A program made the position numbers and the translations under genes. Shown here piece after piece: positions 7,969 through 16,044 of a stretch of DNA of 64,000 bases. Origin of the DNA: Eubacteriaceae bacterium (lineage in GTDB: Bacteria; Bacillota; Clostridia; Peptostreptococcales; Anaerovoracaceae); NCBI GenBank assembly GCA_902362805.1, contig CABIXY010000001.1, positions 424,053-488,052 of the forward strand. The letters are read 5' to 3'. The notes beneath the pieces were generated by a model. It saw nothing but the letters and a program-made list of their open reading frames with translations. It did no database searches and was not told the origin of the DNA. How positions within the stretch are numbered: position 1 is the stretch's first letter; each line of letters starts with the position of its first letter.

Positions 7969-9258
7969 ATGCTATATTATAGACCGATGTATTCCGTCGT
8001 CGTTATCCCTCCCAAGGGCAAGAAATACGTGGTGAAAGCCATGAGCAGCAGAGGGGAAGCGACCAATCTGGTTACCAGCCTGACGCTGACGGAATCGAAA
8101 GGACAGCTCGCTCAGAGAGCGACAATCAAAATGTTCAATCGCTATATAGACGGACGCGGTTATCCCAGCAATTTATTTCCTGTGAAAAGCCGTGTCTTTA
8201 TTTATGCAAAAGGCGCAGGCGTGGATAAAGGGAAAGAAGTCTTTCGCGGCTATGTCTGGGAGACCAATTACACCCGTTCAGATTCCAGCGAACTGACTTT
8301 GACTTGCTACGATAACCTGATCTACTTCATGAATTCAGAGACGCTGCACTATTTCTCCAAGGGTAAGAAGACGAAGGAAATCGTGTCTACGATTCTGAAG
8401 AAAAGAGGGGTCAAGTTAAAGTATAACTACAGTAACATCACCCATCCGAAACTGCCGTTGTCGGGAACTTTGGCGGACATCCTCACGTCAAAGGTTTTGG
8501 ACGAAGCAAAGAAAAAGATGGGCACGAAGTACGTGATCAAAAGCGTCAAGGACGTGGTTCACATAGACAGGGAGGGCAGCAACCAGACCATTTATCGAAT
8601 TCCGAGGGGCGAAAATGGACTGCTGATTCAATATGCCAGATCAGTCACCATGGACGGCATGGTGACTAACGTGGTCGTAACCGGAAAAACAGATGAAGAC
8701 GGCAAGACAAAAGTTGAAACGCGAGTCCCCCGCAATAAGAAGACCTATGGAACTTTGACCAGAATCATTCATAAAGACGAGGATACCAAACTGTCGGAGA
8801 TTAAGAAAGAGGCTAAATACATACTTGATGAGAACTCTCTGCCTCATAAGGAATACGATATCACCGCCATGGACATTCCGTGGGTCAGAAAAGGTGATAA
8901 AGTTCTAGTACAATTTGACGAGAAAACCTTACACGGCTGCATCGTCAATGAGATTACCCACAACGGTGACAACAACACCATGAATATGAACGTGCGCAGA
9001 CTGAAAAAGCTGAAGAAGGCTTCTGACAAGAAGCTGACCTGTCCATCTAAAACACTTCGCAGCGGCAGTCAGGGCAGCGCTGTCAAGGACTTGCAGAAAT
9101 GCCTGAATCAGGTGATGTCTTCCGGTCTGACTGTCGATGGCATCTTTGGCAGCAATACATACAAGGCTGTAAAGAGTTTTCAGAAGAAATATAAGCTGGT
9201 CGTTGACGGCATATTCGGACCAAAGTCCATTGCAAAGATGAAAAGTGCCTTAAAATAA
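7969..9258 (+). CDS. Tail hub/baseplate protein (XkdQ-like) with C-terminal peptidoglycan-binding domain
   Basis: 429 residues. Residues about 1-350 resemble XkdQ/gp27-like hub proteins, which form the central ring of the baseplate. Residues about 360-429 are a PG_binding_1 domain with the repeated motif LTVDGIFGSNTYKAVKSFQK and VVDGIFGPKSIAKMKSAL. The domain would tether the hub to peptidoglycan. Start ATG 7969 has a GGGAGGAAAGG ribosome site. I infer that this hub has taken up a wall-binding module in addition to the LysM of its neighbour. Confidence 0.82.
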   Translation: MLYYRPMYSVVVIPPKGKKYVVKAMSSRGEATNLVTSLTLTESKGQLAQRATIKMFNRYIDGRGYPSNLFPVKSRVFIYAKGAGVDKGKEVFRGYVWETNYTRSDSSELTLTCYDNLIYFMNSETLHYFSKGKKTKEIVSTILKKRGVKLKYNYSNITHPKLPLSGTLADILTSKVLDEAKKKMGTKYVIKSVKDVVHIDREGSNQTIYRIPRGENGLLIQYARSVTMDGMVTNVVVTGKTDEDGKTKVETRVPRNKKTYGTLTRIIHKDEDTKLSEIKKEAKYILDENSLPHKEYDITAMDIPWVRKGDKVLVQFDEKTLHGCIVNEITHNGDNNTMNMNVRRLKKLKKASDKKLTCPSKTLRSGSQGSAVKDLQKCLNQVMSSGLTVDGIFGSNTYKAVKSFQKKYKLVVDGIFGPKSIAKMKSALK

Positions 9259-9272
9259 AAAGCCATGTGCAT

Positions 9273-9300
9273 CTGACCCCCAAAAGTGTGGTAATATAAG
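9273..9300 (+). promoter_or_regulatory. Possible sigma-A promoter for ywbE
   Basis: CTGACC (9273-9278), 16 nt, then TATAAG (9295-9300), about 37 nt before the ywbE start. Match is moderate; the value is that it stands inside a long co-directional late operon. Confidence 0.4.
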
Positions 9301-9337
9301 TATAGTGAAAAACTATAAAACGAGTGAGTGAGGAAAA

Positions 9338-9538
9338 ATGAGTTTAAACGGACAGAACAGAGCCGACATCAAAATCGGCGCCAAAGTAAAGATCGTCTTG
9401 AAAGCCGACCAGCGCACAGGAAAGCTGACAGAAGGGGTCGTAGGAAAACTGCTGACCAAAAGCAGTTTTCATCCCCATGGCATCAAGGTGATGCTGGAAG
9501 ACGGCCAGGTCGGCCGTGTACAGGAAATTATAGAATAA
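9338..9538 (+). CDS. ywbE: YwbE family protein inserted in the tail operon
   Basis: 66 residues, full length for the YwbE family (DUF2196, about 65 residues). The sequence carries the family core (LKADQRTGKLTEGVV, HPHGIKVMLEDGQVGRVQ). Homologues are ordinary cellular genes of unknown function, with a KOW-like small beta fold. Here it lies between the hub and the baseplate genes, with a possible promoter upstream and a strong terminator directly downstream, i.e. an autonomous cargo (moron) arrangement. Start ATG 9338 has a GAGGAAAA ribosome site. Confidence 0.82.
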   Translation: MSLNGQNRADIKIGAKVKIVLKADQRTGKLTEGVVGKLLTKSSFHPHGIKVMLEDGQVGRVQEIIE

Positions 9539-9550
9539 AAGCAGCAGAGA

Positions 9551-9577
9551 AAACACCTGAATTGCAGGTGTTTTTTC
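9551..9577 (+). terminator. Terminator after ywbE
   Basis: Nine-base arms AAACACCTG / CAGGTGTTT around AATTG, followed by a run of T. A strong Rho-independent signal in the middle of the tail operon. Confidence 0.8.
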
Positions 9578-9604
9578 TTTTGTGGAAAAGGAGGTTCGGC
9601 AGAA

Positions 9605-9949
9605 ATGTCAAGCAACATAGAAAAATTAGGCGAGACCCTGCAGGGTCGCATGCATACGGTGAAAAAAAGCAGCAGCAGCGCTTTGATGGAGCTGGGAACC
9701 ATTTCTTCGTCATTGGCTCTGGAGCCGGATCAGTCGCCAGGGCCAATACCAGAAGGGGAGTATTCCATATGCAGGACTGTATCAAACAAAGTAATGAAAA
9801 AGAAGAAAGTTGTCACTGGCAGCGTGTATATGGAGGACATCCGCTATCAAAATTTGAAAGCGGGCGACAGGGTGCTGATCGTTTGGTGCGGCAGTGAACC
9901 TGTCGTCGTAGATTTAATCGCAGGGGAAGGAGAGGAAGACGATGAGTGA
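9605..9949 (+). CDS. Baseplate-region protein (DUF2577, XkdR-like)
   Basis: 114 residues. It lies where PBSX has xkdR, between hub and DUF2634 gene, and has the short beta-rich C-terminal part (SVYMEDIRYQNLKAGDRVLI) seen in DUF2577 proteins. Start ATG 9605 follows AAAGGAGG. Its last codons overlap the next start (9942). Role in the baseplate is inferred from position. Confidence 0.65.
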   Translation: MSSNIEKLGETLQGRMHTVKKSSSSALMELGTISSSLALEPDQSPGPIPEGEYSICRTVSNKVMKKKKVVTGSVYMEDIRYQNLKAGDRVLIVWCGSEPVVVDLIAGEGEEDDE

Positions 9950-10403
9950 CGAAAATTTGTTTCCTGCTGATATGGAAGAGATGACGATGGAAGAGGAAGA
10001 AATGGAAGAACTGGAGGAACAGGATGATTACATCGGTGCGGCAGCCTTTGACCGCGATTTTGTCAGAGACGGTCAGAACAGCGTTCGAGGGGCCAGCGGC
10101 ATCGACTCCTGGAAACAGTGGTGCATCAACTGCCTCACGACAGAAAGAGAGGCAAGCCCGCTTTACTCTTCCGATTTTGGTATTGCCATCACCGAAATAC
10201 TACAGGCGACGACGAGGGAAGAAGCGGAAAGTCTGTTTAAGGCTGAGGCAAAAGAAGCTCTGGAAGCGGATCCCTACGAGCGTACAGACTATGTGAGCGA
10301 AATCAGTTTTGACTGGGGCACGGACAGCGTCAATGTGTATATAGAGGTCGTTGGCATCGATGGAGCCACGATCGATTTTGAAGTGAATTTAGAAGGCAGG
10401 TGA
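9942..10403 (+). CDS. Baseplate wedge protein (DUF2634, XkdS/gp25-like)
   Basis: 153 residues. After an acidic N-terminus (MEEEEMEELEEQDD) comes the wedge-type domain with SWKQWCINCLTTEREASPLY and a DFEVNLEGR end. DUF2634/gp25-like proteins are conserved parts of contractile tail baseplates. It overlaps its upstream neighbour by 8 bp and ends just before the baseplate J gene, the usual order S-T-U. Confidence 0.8.
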   Translation: MSDENLFPADMEEMTMEEEEMEELEEQDDYIGAAAFDRDFVRDGQNSVRGASGIDSWKQWCINCLTTEREASPLYSSDFGIAITEILQATTREEAESLFKAEAKEALEADPYERTDYVSEISFDWGTDSVNVYIEVVGIDGATIDFEVNLEGR

Positions 10404-10408
10404 TAGAA

Positions 10409-11560
10409 ATGGCTGAAGAATTTAATATTCCGGATTTCTTAGACAGGGATTTTGCGGATATCATGGATGAAATGACGGCCGACATGCCGGAAGATATCGA
10501 TATGAGTGAGGGAAACCATCCTTATAATCTCATAGCGCCGACTGCAAGGCAGGAGGAATACTTTAGCGGCTTTATTTTAGCAGAAGCGCTCAAACGGGTC
10601 TTTCCAAAGTTCTGCGAAGGTTATCCAGAGTACGTGGACTACCATGCAGAGGTCAATGGCCTGCAGCGAAAAGCGGCAACCTTTGCCACGGGGAAGTTGG
10701 CAGTTACGGGTAAACCCGAGACGGTGATACCGGCAGATACAGCTTTTTCCACAGTGAGCACCGGGGACATTCCATCGGTTGGCTTTGTCTCAATAGAAGA
10801 GACAGAAATCGGAGGCAGCGGCAGCGCGGAGGTTTTGATCAGAGCGGCAGAAGCGGGAACGTCTGGCAATGTGGCAGAAAATACGATTATATTACAGGAC
10901 AGCCCGCTGGACGGTCTGGAAAGCTTGACAAATCCCCAGGCGACATCAGGAGGAATCGACGAGGAATCCGATGCCAGCCTCATTGAGAGGATTGCAGAAT
11001 ATGAAGAGATGCAGGGGCTTTCCTTTGTTGGAAATGACACGGACTATAAACGATGGGCAGAAGAGGTGAACGGGACGGGCGTTGCGACCGTAGTGCCGCC
11101 GGCGGAAGACGACGACAGCGGGACCATAACCATCGTCCTGACGGATACTTTGGGTAAGCCGGCGACGGAGGAGCTCTGTCGGCAGGTTTACGACTACATC
11201 GCAAGCCCCAATGACAGAGACAAACGAAAGGCGCCGGTCAATGGAGCGAAGCTCTCCGTGATTCCGCCAGTCGTCGTCAACATTTCGGTAACTGCGGAAA
11301 TCGAACTCACCGAGGAGGCTACTTTGGAGACGGTGAAGACGGAATTCTTGAAAAATGCAGCGGCATATATGGCAGTGGTACCAGAGGATAAAGAAGTAAA
11401 GTACACCAAGATCGGTGCGATTCTCTCTGCAACCAATGGTGTGCAGGATTATACGGCTGCGTCTTTGCAGGTTAACGGCGGAACGGAGAACATTGCCATT
11501 GCGGTCAATGAATTCCCGCAGATTCTTGCGGATAACGTCACGTTTACAGAAAGTGTATAG
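10409..11560 (+). CDS. Baseplate J-like protein (XkdT)
   Basis: 383 residues from ATG 10409; the ribosome site (GGCAGG, 10395-10400) favours this start over GTG 10400. The middle contains the baseplate-J signatures (ATFATGKLAVTG, AGTSGNVAENTI, SDASLIERIAEYEEMQG). These proteins build the baseplate wedge that triggers sheath contraction. Flanked by DUF2634 and DUF2313 genes, as in PBSX. Confidence 0.9.
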   Translation: MAEEFNIPDFLDRDFADIMDEMTADMPEDIDMSEGNHPYNLIAPTARQEEYFSGFILAEALKRVFPKFCEGYPEYVDYHAEVNGLQRKAATFATGKLAVTGKPETVIPADTAFSTVSTGDIPSVGFVSIEETEIGGSGSAEVLIRAAEAGTSGNVAENTIILQDSPLDGLESLTNPQATSGGIDEESDASLIERIAEYEEMQGLSFVGNDTDYKRWAEEVNGTGVATVVPPAEDDDSGTITIVLTDTLGKPATEELCRQVYDYIASPNDRDKRKAPVNGAKLSVIPPVVVNISVTAEIELTEEATLETVKTEFLKNAAAYMAVVPEDKEVKYTKIGAILSATNGVQDYTAASLQVNGGTENIAIAVNEFPQILADNVTFTESV

Positions 11561-11568
11561 GTGGTCAG

Positions 11569-12150
11569 ATGGGATACTATACAAGTGAGTTAATAGAAGA
11601 GATCCTCAGAAGTGAAAAGGCAAAGGAAATTCTCGGCTGGTTTCCGCCAGTTTACAGCGACGCTTATGTTTTCCTGTGGCTGCTGCAGGAGGTTGGTGCC
11701 AGTATAGAGCGCATGGAGCAGTGGGCGGAGGAATTTGCCGACCAGGTTATGCCGCAAAGGGCCACCTGGAGCCTGCCCTATTGGGAGGGACGTTATGGAA
11801 TCATTCCCAATGAAAATCTTTCCAATAAACAGCGGCGGAACCAGATCGTCAATAAGCGCAGAACCCGTGCGCCGATGCCGCCTAAGAAGATTGAGGACAT
11901 TATTACAAACATGACAGGAATTGAAACAAAGATAGAAGAGAACACTGGCAAAAATCACTTTACTGTGGTTTGCAGCGGCTACATTCCGCCAGGTCTGATG
12001 AAGATGGTGAGGAAAGAACTGAACAAATTGAAGCCGTCCCATTTGATCTACAGGATTATCTCGTCGATTTTTTATGATACGGAAATCACGAAATACCTGG
12101 CCAGTGCAGCTAGTGTTCTGAAAACTTATACAGTGAAGGAGGTGGTTTAA
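11569..12150 (+). CDS. YmfQ/XkdU-like tail protein (DUF2313)
   Basis: 193 residues, with the DUF2313 pattern near the N-terminus (VGASIERMEQWAEEFADQV) followed by the W-rich segment ATWSLPYWEGRYGI. The family lies immediately after baseplate J and connects the baseplate with the fibres. Eight bases separate it from the J gene; its stop overlaps the next start by one base. Confidence 0.82.
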   Translation: MGYYTSELIEEILRSEKAKEILGWFPPVYSDAYVFLWLLQEVGASIERMEQWAEEFADQVMPQRATWSLPYWEGRYGIIPNENLSNKQRRNQIVNKRRTRAPMPPKKIEDIITNMTGIETKIEENTGKNHFTVVCSGYIPPGLMKMVRKELNKLKPSHLIYRIISSIFYDTEITKYLASAASVLKTYTVKEVV

Positions 12151-12881
12151 TGGCTACATGGGTAAATTTCTGCAGGACCGAGCAGGGAAAGGTTTTGGAT
12201 GCCAAGCTGGTCAACGGCAGCATTCCGCTTAGGTTCACAAAGGCCATGTCGGGCAGTGAGAAAATCAACCCTGTGCTTTTGCCGACTTTGACGGAATTGC
12301 CGGGACCAAAACAGACGCTGACGTTGTCGGATAAGCTGTACACCGATGATCCGACAGAGGTGATTCTGCCGGTCATGCTGCAGAACAAAGGGCTGGCGGA
12401 GTCTTACAAAATGTACATCCTGGGACTCTATGCGGAGGATCCCGATTTGGGAGAAATCCTCTACATGGTGTGTCAGACGACGACAGAGGAAGGAGAAGAA
12501 ATTCCCAGCGAAACGAATCAGCCAGCTTTTTCCATTCAGTGGAATCACGTCATTAAGACGGCAGATGCGTCAAAAGTCGTGGTGGAGGTACCGGAGGCGG
12601 GATTACTGACAGAACTTATTGCGGATCAGAAGTATGCGCTGAAGGACCATCGCCATGACGTGTACGACATAGAAGGGTTTGAGAATCTAAATATCGATTT
12701 GGGGTATTTTGACGATGAAACTCAGCTGCAGTCACACAATACTTCGGAATATGCGCATCAGAATATGGTCTTGAATGGCAACGAAATTGAGATACTTGCT
12801 TCTGGCGAGACCTCTGATTTACAGACACATATGACAGATCCATTGGCACATTCAAATTTAAAGGTTGATGGCAATGGCTAA
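12150..12881 (+). CDS. Tail fibre/collar-type protein
   Basis: 243 residues. The N-terminal ~160 residues resemble phage tail-collar fibre attachment domains (FTKAMSGSEKI near residue 30). The C-terminal part is a short fibre shaft with the repeat theme found in Gram-positive fibres (LQSHNTSEYAHQNM, LQTHMTDPLAHSNL). It is the first of four fibre genes and probably the one that docks on the XkdU-like protein. Confidence 0.72.
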   Translation: MATWVNFCRTEQGKVLDAKLVNGSIPLRFTKAMSGSEKINPVLLPTLTELPGPKQTLTLSDKLYTDDPTEVILPVMLQNKGLAESYKMYILGLYAEDPDLGEILYMVCQTTTEEGEEIPSETNQPAFSIQWNHVIKTADASKVVVEVPEAGLLTELIADQKYALKDHRHDVYDIEGFENLNIDLGYFDDETQLQSHNTSEYAHQNMVLNGNEIEILASGETSDLQTHMTDPLAHSNLKVDGNG

Positions 12882-12903
12882 ATAAAAAAGGAGGAATAAC
12901 GAA

Positions 12904-14031
12904 ATGGCAAAAATTCAAATTAAGCGCGGCCTTCAGAGCAACGTGGAAAAACTGCTGCTCTCCCAGGGAGAACTGGCAGTGGCTCTGGACACCGGCAATC
13001 TTTATGTCGGAACCGAATCGGGTAAAGTTCACCTGAACCCCGACGGCGGGACGGCAGACGAGGCTTCAAAGCTGAAAAATGCGAGGGAGTTCTCGATCTC
13101 AGGTGATGGTAGTGCCCAGCCAGTGACATTTGATGGTACTGGAAACGTGGAACTGATCTTATCCCTGGCAACGATGTCGGGACTGACGGCAGGAACCTAT
13201 ACGAAACTGACCGTGGACGGCAAAGGTCGTGTAACGGGCGCCTCTAACATTGAGATCGCTGATTTACCGTCTATCCCAGTATCTAAAATCACAGGACTTG
13301 GGACGGCTGCAAGTCAGAATATGGGAAAAGCCAGCGGCAACGTCGTCGTCGTGGAATCAAACGGCAAGATTGCAGATTCCCTGATTCCATCCCTGGCAAT
13401 CAGCGAGACCTTTGAAGCGGATTCGGAGGCAGCAATGCTGGCTCTGTCCTGTCAAAAGGGCGATATCTGTATCAGAACTGATGAGAACAAGTCCTACATC
13501 CTGTCGGGTGATGGTGCTTCAGTTCTAGCAAACTGGAAGTGGCTCAGGACGCCGGACTGCAAGGTGCTCAGCGTCAACGGCAAGACTGGGGCGGTGACCC
13601 TTTCGGCAGCCGATGTGGGCGCAGAACCTTTGATCAAAAACGCAGGGGTGAAAGAAGCGCCGGTGGATGCGGATTCTATCGCTGTGGTGGATTCGGCAGC
13701 ATCCAATGCGACAAAACAGCTTACCTTTACAGCTTTGAAGGCGTATCTGAAAACCTACTTTGACGGGCTGTATAACAAGTATGTCCATCCGACCTACACG
13801 CAGAAAGCCAGCGGACTGTACAAAGTCACGGTGGATGGAACCGGCCATGTCAGCGCGGCTGCAGCCGTAGCCAAAGCGGATATCACGGCACTGGGCATTC
13901 CAGCGCAGGATACAGTCTACACCCTGCCCCAAGCAACGGCGGCTACCCTTGGAGGCGTGAAAGTTGGCAGCGGCCTGGTTAGCGAGGCAGGTGTCGTCTC
14001 TGTGGGAGACATCGACGGCGGAACCTTTTAA
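12904..14031 (+). CDS. Tail fibre with IKRG N-terminal module
   Basis: 375 residues. It begins with the module MAKIQIKRG...GELAVALDTGNLYVGTESG, a small phage N-terminal domain also present in the genes at 14041 and 17405. The rest is a low-complexity beta shaft with repeated GxGTAAS and VTVDGTGHVSAAA motifs and no catalytic signature. Probable receptor-binding fibre. Start ATG 12904 has AAGGAGG. Confidence 0.72.
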   Translation: MAKIQIKRGLQSNVEKLLLSQGELAVALDTGNLYVGTESGKVHLNPDGGTADEASKLKNAREFSISGDGSAQPVTFDGTGNVELILSLATMSGLTAGTYTKLTVDGKGRVTGASNIEIADLPSIPVSKITGLGTAASQNMGKASGNVVVVESNGKIADSLIPSLAISETFEADSEAAMLALSCQKGDICIRTDENKSYILSGDGASVLANWKWLRTPDCKVLSVNGKTGAVTLSAADVGAEPLIKNAGVKEAPVDADSIAVVDSAASNATKQLTFTALKAYLKTYFDGLYNKYVHPTYTQKASGLYKVTVDGTGHVSAAAAVAKADITALGIPAQDTVYTLPQATAATLGGVKVGSGLVSEAGVVSVGDIDGGTF

Positions 14032-14040
14032 GGAGGGAAG

Positions 14041-14310
14041 ATGATGGCTAGAAAATTACAAATTAAAAGAGGACAAAAGAAGGATATGCCTCAGCTTGCA
14101 GAGGGTGAATTAGGATTCGCCCTTGATGAAGAGGCAGTATATATAGGCACAGACACGAAGAATGTCCCCATATCTGCACTTGGCGGTGTCGTCGTCAATA
14201 ATAGTGCTCCAGACAATAGAGAGGTTCTCTGGATTGATACAAGTAATGGTGGCGTAGCAAAATATAATAATGGGACAGAATGGGTCTTAGTTCCTTCGGT
14301 TTGGGGGTGA
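14041..14310 (+). CDS. Short protein with IKRG fibre module, directly before the Cys-rich cassette
   Basis: 89 residues. Residues 1-48 are the same IKRG module as in the two long fibres; the rest (VVNNSAPDNREVLWIDTSNG) looks like a short phage structural domain ending at NGTEWVLVPSVWG. It has no shaft. It could be a complete adaptor protein or the remains of a fibre whose shaft was replaced by the Cys-rich cassette. RBS AGGAGGG precedes; ATG 14044 is an alternative start. Confidence 0.65.
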   Translation: MMARKLQIKRGQKKDMPQLAEGELGFALDEEAVYIGTDTKNVPISALGGVVVNNSAPDNREVLWIDTSNGGVAKYNNGTEWVLVPSVWG

Positions 14311-14314
14311 CTAT

Positions 14315-14794
14315 GTGACAGCGGAAGAATTTAAGAAATTAAAAAATAAAATCAAAGAGGAAATGAACCGTAGATGCCTAGCGGGCCTTGATGAGCGCGA
14401 AACCCCGATCGAGTTTGGTTCCTTGAGAAGGTTCGGATCAACGGAATTCGACTTCACGAATGTCCCAGAAAAGGGGAAAAAGATTCTCACAGAGCATGGC
14501 GAGAAAACGGTAAATATCTTGTATGAGATTAAAGACATTTCTGAAGTTAATTATGTAGAGAAAAATAAGAAATTGCCTGAAAAAGGAAAAATAGAATCTT
14601 TGGAAGAATATTTGGCGGCTATTTCATTGGAGTCAATTGAAGGTGAGCGCAGTTCGTGTCGTGGAGCTTGCAGTGGCCTGTGTTTTGGAAGTTGTATCAA
14701 TGGGTGTAACGGTTGTTCAGGTGCATGTAACAGTGGCTGTCAGGGCTGTTCCGCTACATGCGGTACTGGCTGTGCCGGAAGCACGATGGCGTGA
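14315..14794 (+). CDS. Cys-rich putative radical-SAM substrate peptide with long leader
   Basis: 159 residues starting at GTG 14315, five bases after the preceding stop. Residues 1-114 are charged and leader-like (one Cys at about 20). Residues 115-153 hold 11 Cys, every third or fourth residue, with Gly/Ser between (CRGACSGLCFGSCINGC). This leader-plus-core layout is that of ribosomally made, modified peptides, and a radical SAM/SPASM maturase lies 1.2 kb downstream. It resembles the CXXX-repeat peptide class known from families with radical SAM maturases, but I cannot confirm membership. No signal peptide or membrane segment. Confidence 0.65.
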   Translation: MTAEEFKKLKNKIKEEMNRRCLAGLDERETPIEFGSLRRFGSTEFDFTNVPEKGKKILTEHGEKTVNILYEIKDISEVNYVEKNKKLPEKGKIESLEEYLAAISLESIEGERSSCRGACSGLCFGSCINGCNGCSGACNSGCQGCSATCGTGCAGSTMA

Positions 14795-14807
14795 AAGGAG
14801 GAATGAG

Positions 14808-15416
14808 ATGGCTTGTTCAGGATGCAGCGGAACCTGTGTGGTGAAGTGCAATAATAATTGTACGAACGGATGTACATATGGCTGCACCGATAGCTGTGCA
14901 CAAGGATGTGCGAATGGATGTAGAAGTGGCTGCCAAGGCTGTACCGGGTGTGGTACTGGGTGTGGTACTGGATGTACGGGATGTGGAACAGAATGCAGTA
15001 GTGGTTGCTCGACTGCATGTACTGGGTGTGGGAGCGCTTGCAATACTAGCTGCGCTAGCTGTGGAACTCAGTGCAGCTATGGATGTGCTGTGGATTGCAG
15101 TGGATGTACTGGCTGTAGTATTGCTTGTCAAACGGATTGCTCAGGTTGTAGCTCTTTATGTTCGTCAGCATGCGGTGGTTGCACAGGTTGTTCTGGGTGT
15201 GGTGGCGCATGTTCATCAAATTGTAGCAGTTGCAGTGGAACTTGCACGGGATGCCAAGCGTGTAGTGGTTGTTCAGGTTGTAGTGACGGATGTGGAGCTG
15301 GGTGCAATACTGGATGTGCAGGCGCATGTAAAGAATCTTGCTTTGGTGAATGTGTCAGCACATGTTTTCAGACGTGTGCCGGACAATCAACCGTTAAAAT
15401 TTTAATTAATAATTAA
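14808..15416 (+). CDS. 52-cysteine repeat protein, putative radical-SAM substrate
   Basis: 202 residues, 52 of them Cys (26%), spaced CX2C or CX3C along the whole chain with Gly, Ser, Thr and Ala between. There is no leader: Cys starts at residue 3, and only the last ~10 residues (QSTVKILINN) are Cys-free. Start ATG 14808 is preceded by AAAGGAGG (14794-14801); earlier in-frame codons would run over the upstream gene. It is the partner of the 159-residue peptide, shares its repeat style, and lies in the same probable operon as the radical SAM gene. Alternatives: metal-binding protein or disulfide-rich fibre tip. Confidence 0.65.
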   Translation: MACSGCSGTCVVKCNNNCTNGCTYGCTDSCAQGCANGCRSGCQGCTGCGTGCGTGCTGCGTECSSGCSTACTGCGSACNTSCASCGTQCSYGCAVDCSGCTGCSIACQTDCSGCSSLCSSACGGCTGCSGCGGACSSNCSSCSGTCTGCQACSGCSGCSDGCGAGCNTGCAGACKESCFGECVSTCFQTCAGQSTVKILINN

Positions 15417-15428
15417 TGGAGGTTTGAA

Positions 15429-15719
15429 ATGAAAATTATTTTAAAGGATAAAACAGAATTGGAAATAACAATGGCTAGAATCAGCACTAGTGAAAAGGAA
15501 GGTGCTATAAAAATGATTATTTCATTGGATAATGAGCTTGTATCGCAACATACTGTAAGAGACATTCAAAGAATGTTTACTAAGGATAATATCTCTAATA
15601 TAGAGTTGAACTCAGAAAAAGGAAATGAGAATTTAACATTTACCACTCTAATCGATATTATGTATATCCTAAATGACTATGAAAAGAAGTTTGATATTAT
15701 TTTGGAACAGGAGGCTTAA
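15429..15719 (+). CDS. Small uncharacterised protein of the Cys-rich cassette
   Basis: 96 residues, not recognised. It is soluble-looking, with alternating beta and helical segments (MKIILKDKTELEITMARI; LIDIMYILNDYEKKFDIILE), no Cys and no signal peptide. RBS GGAGG before ATG 15429. It is AT-rich like the rest of the cassette and lies 12 bp after the 52-Cys gene and 1 bp before the next gene. A role as peptide-recognition or carrier protein is possible from its size and position only. Confidence 0.6.
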   Translation: MKIILKDKTELEITMARISTSEKEGAIKMIISLDNELVSQHTVRDIQRMFTKDNISNIELNSEKGNENLTFTTLIDIMYILNDYEKKFDIILEQEA

Positions 15720-15720
15720 A

Positions 15721-16044
15721 ATGAGGAGCTTTGAAATCACTATAGAAAAGGATATAGTATCTTATATTGAAAGATGTTATGCAGAATATGAGATGTTAAA
15801 AGATAATATTACATTTTTAATTCAAAACAATGCAGATAATGCTTCAATTATTAATAGTACAACGTTTCACATGTATGAGGAAAAAGAACTTCACGCTAAA
15901 ATGGCTTATGATAATGCGCGAAATGAACTTACAGAACGCTATATGCCAAAAGAGTTAACTGATCATAAAGTTGAGTGGGAACTTGATTTTAGGACGTGTA
16001 AAATGCATATCAGACAGCTGTGCGATTGTGAGGTTGCAATATGA
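15721..16044 (+). CDS. Small uncharacterised protein coupled to the radical SAM enzyme
   Basis: 107 residues from ATG 15721; CAGGAGG just upstream decides this start over an in-frame ATG at 15673. Largely helical and charged, with a final motif FRTCKMHIRQLCDC. Its stop overlaps the start of the radical SAM gene as ATGA (16041-16044), which implies translational coupling and equimolar synthesis. Its size and place fit the small accessory proteins that go with CXXX-repeat peptide maturases, but this is an inference from context. Confidence 0.6.
   Translation: MRSFEITIEKDIVSYIERCYAEYEMLKDNITFLIQNNADNASIINSTTFHMYEEKELHAKMAYDNARNELTERYMPKELTDHKVEWELDFRTCKMHIRQLCDCEVAI

Noticed and set aside
14637..15405. 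Several long open frames on both strands across the Cys-rich gene
   Set aside because: They are shadows of a low-complexity TGY-periodic sequence; only the frame from ATG 14808 has a ribosome site and a sensible neighbour relation.
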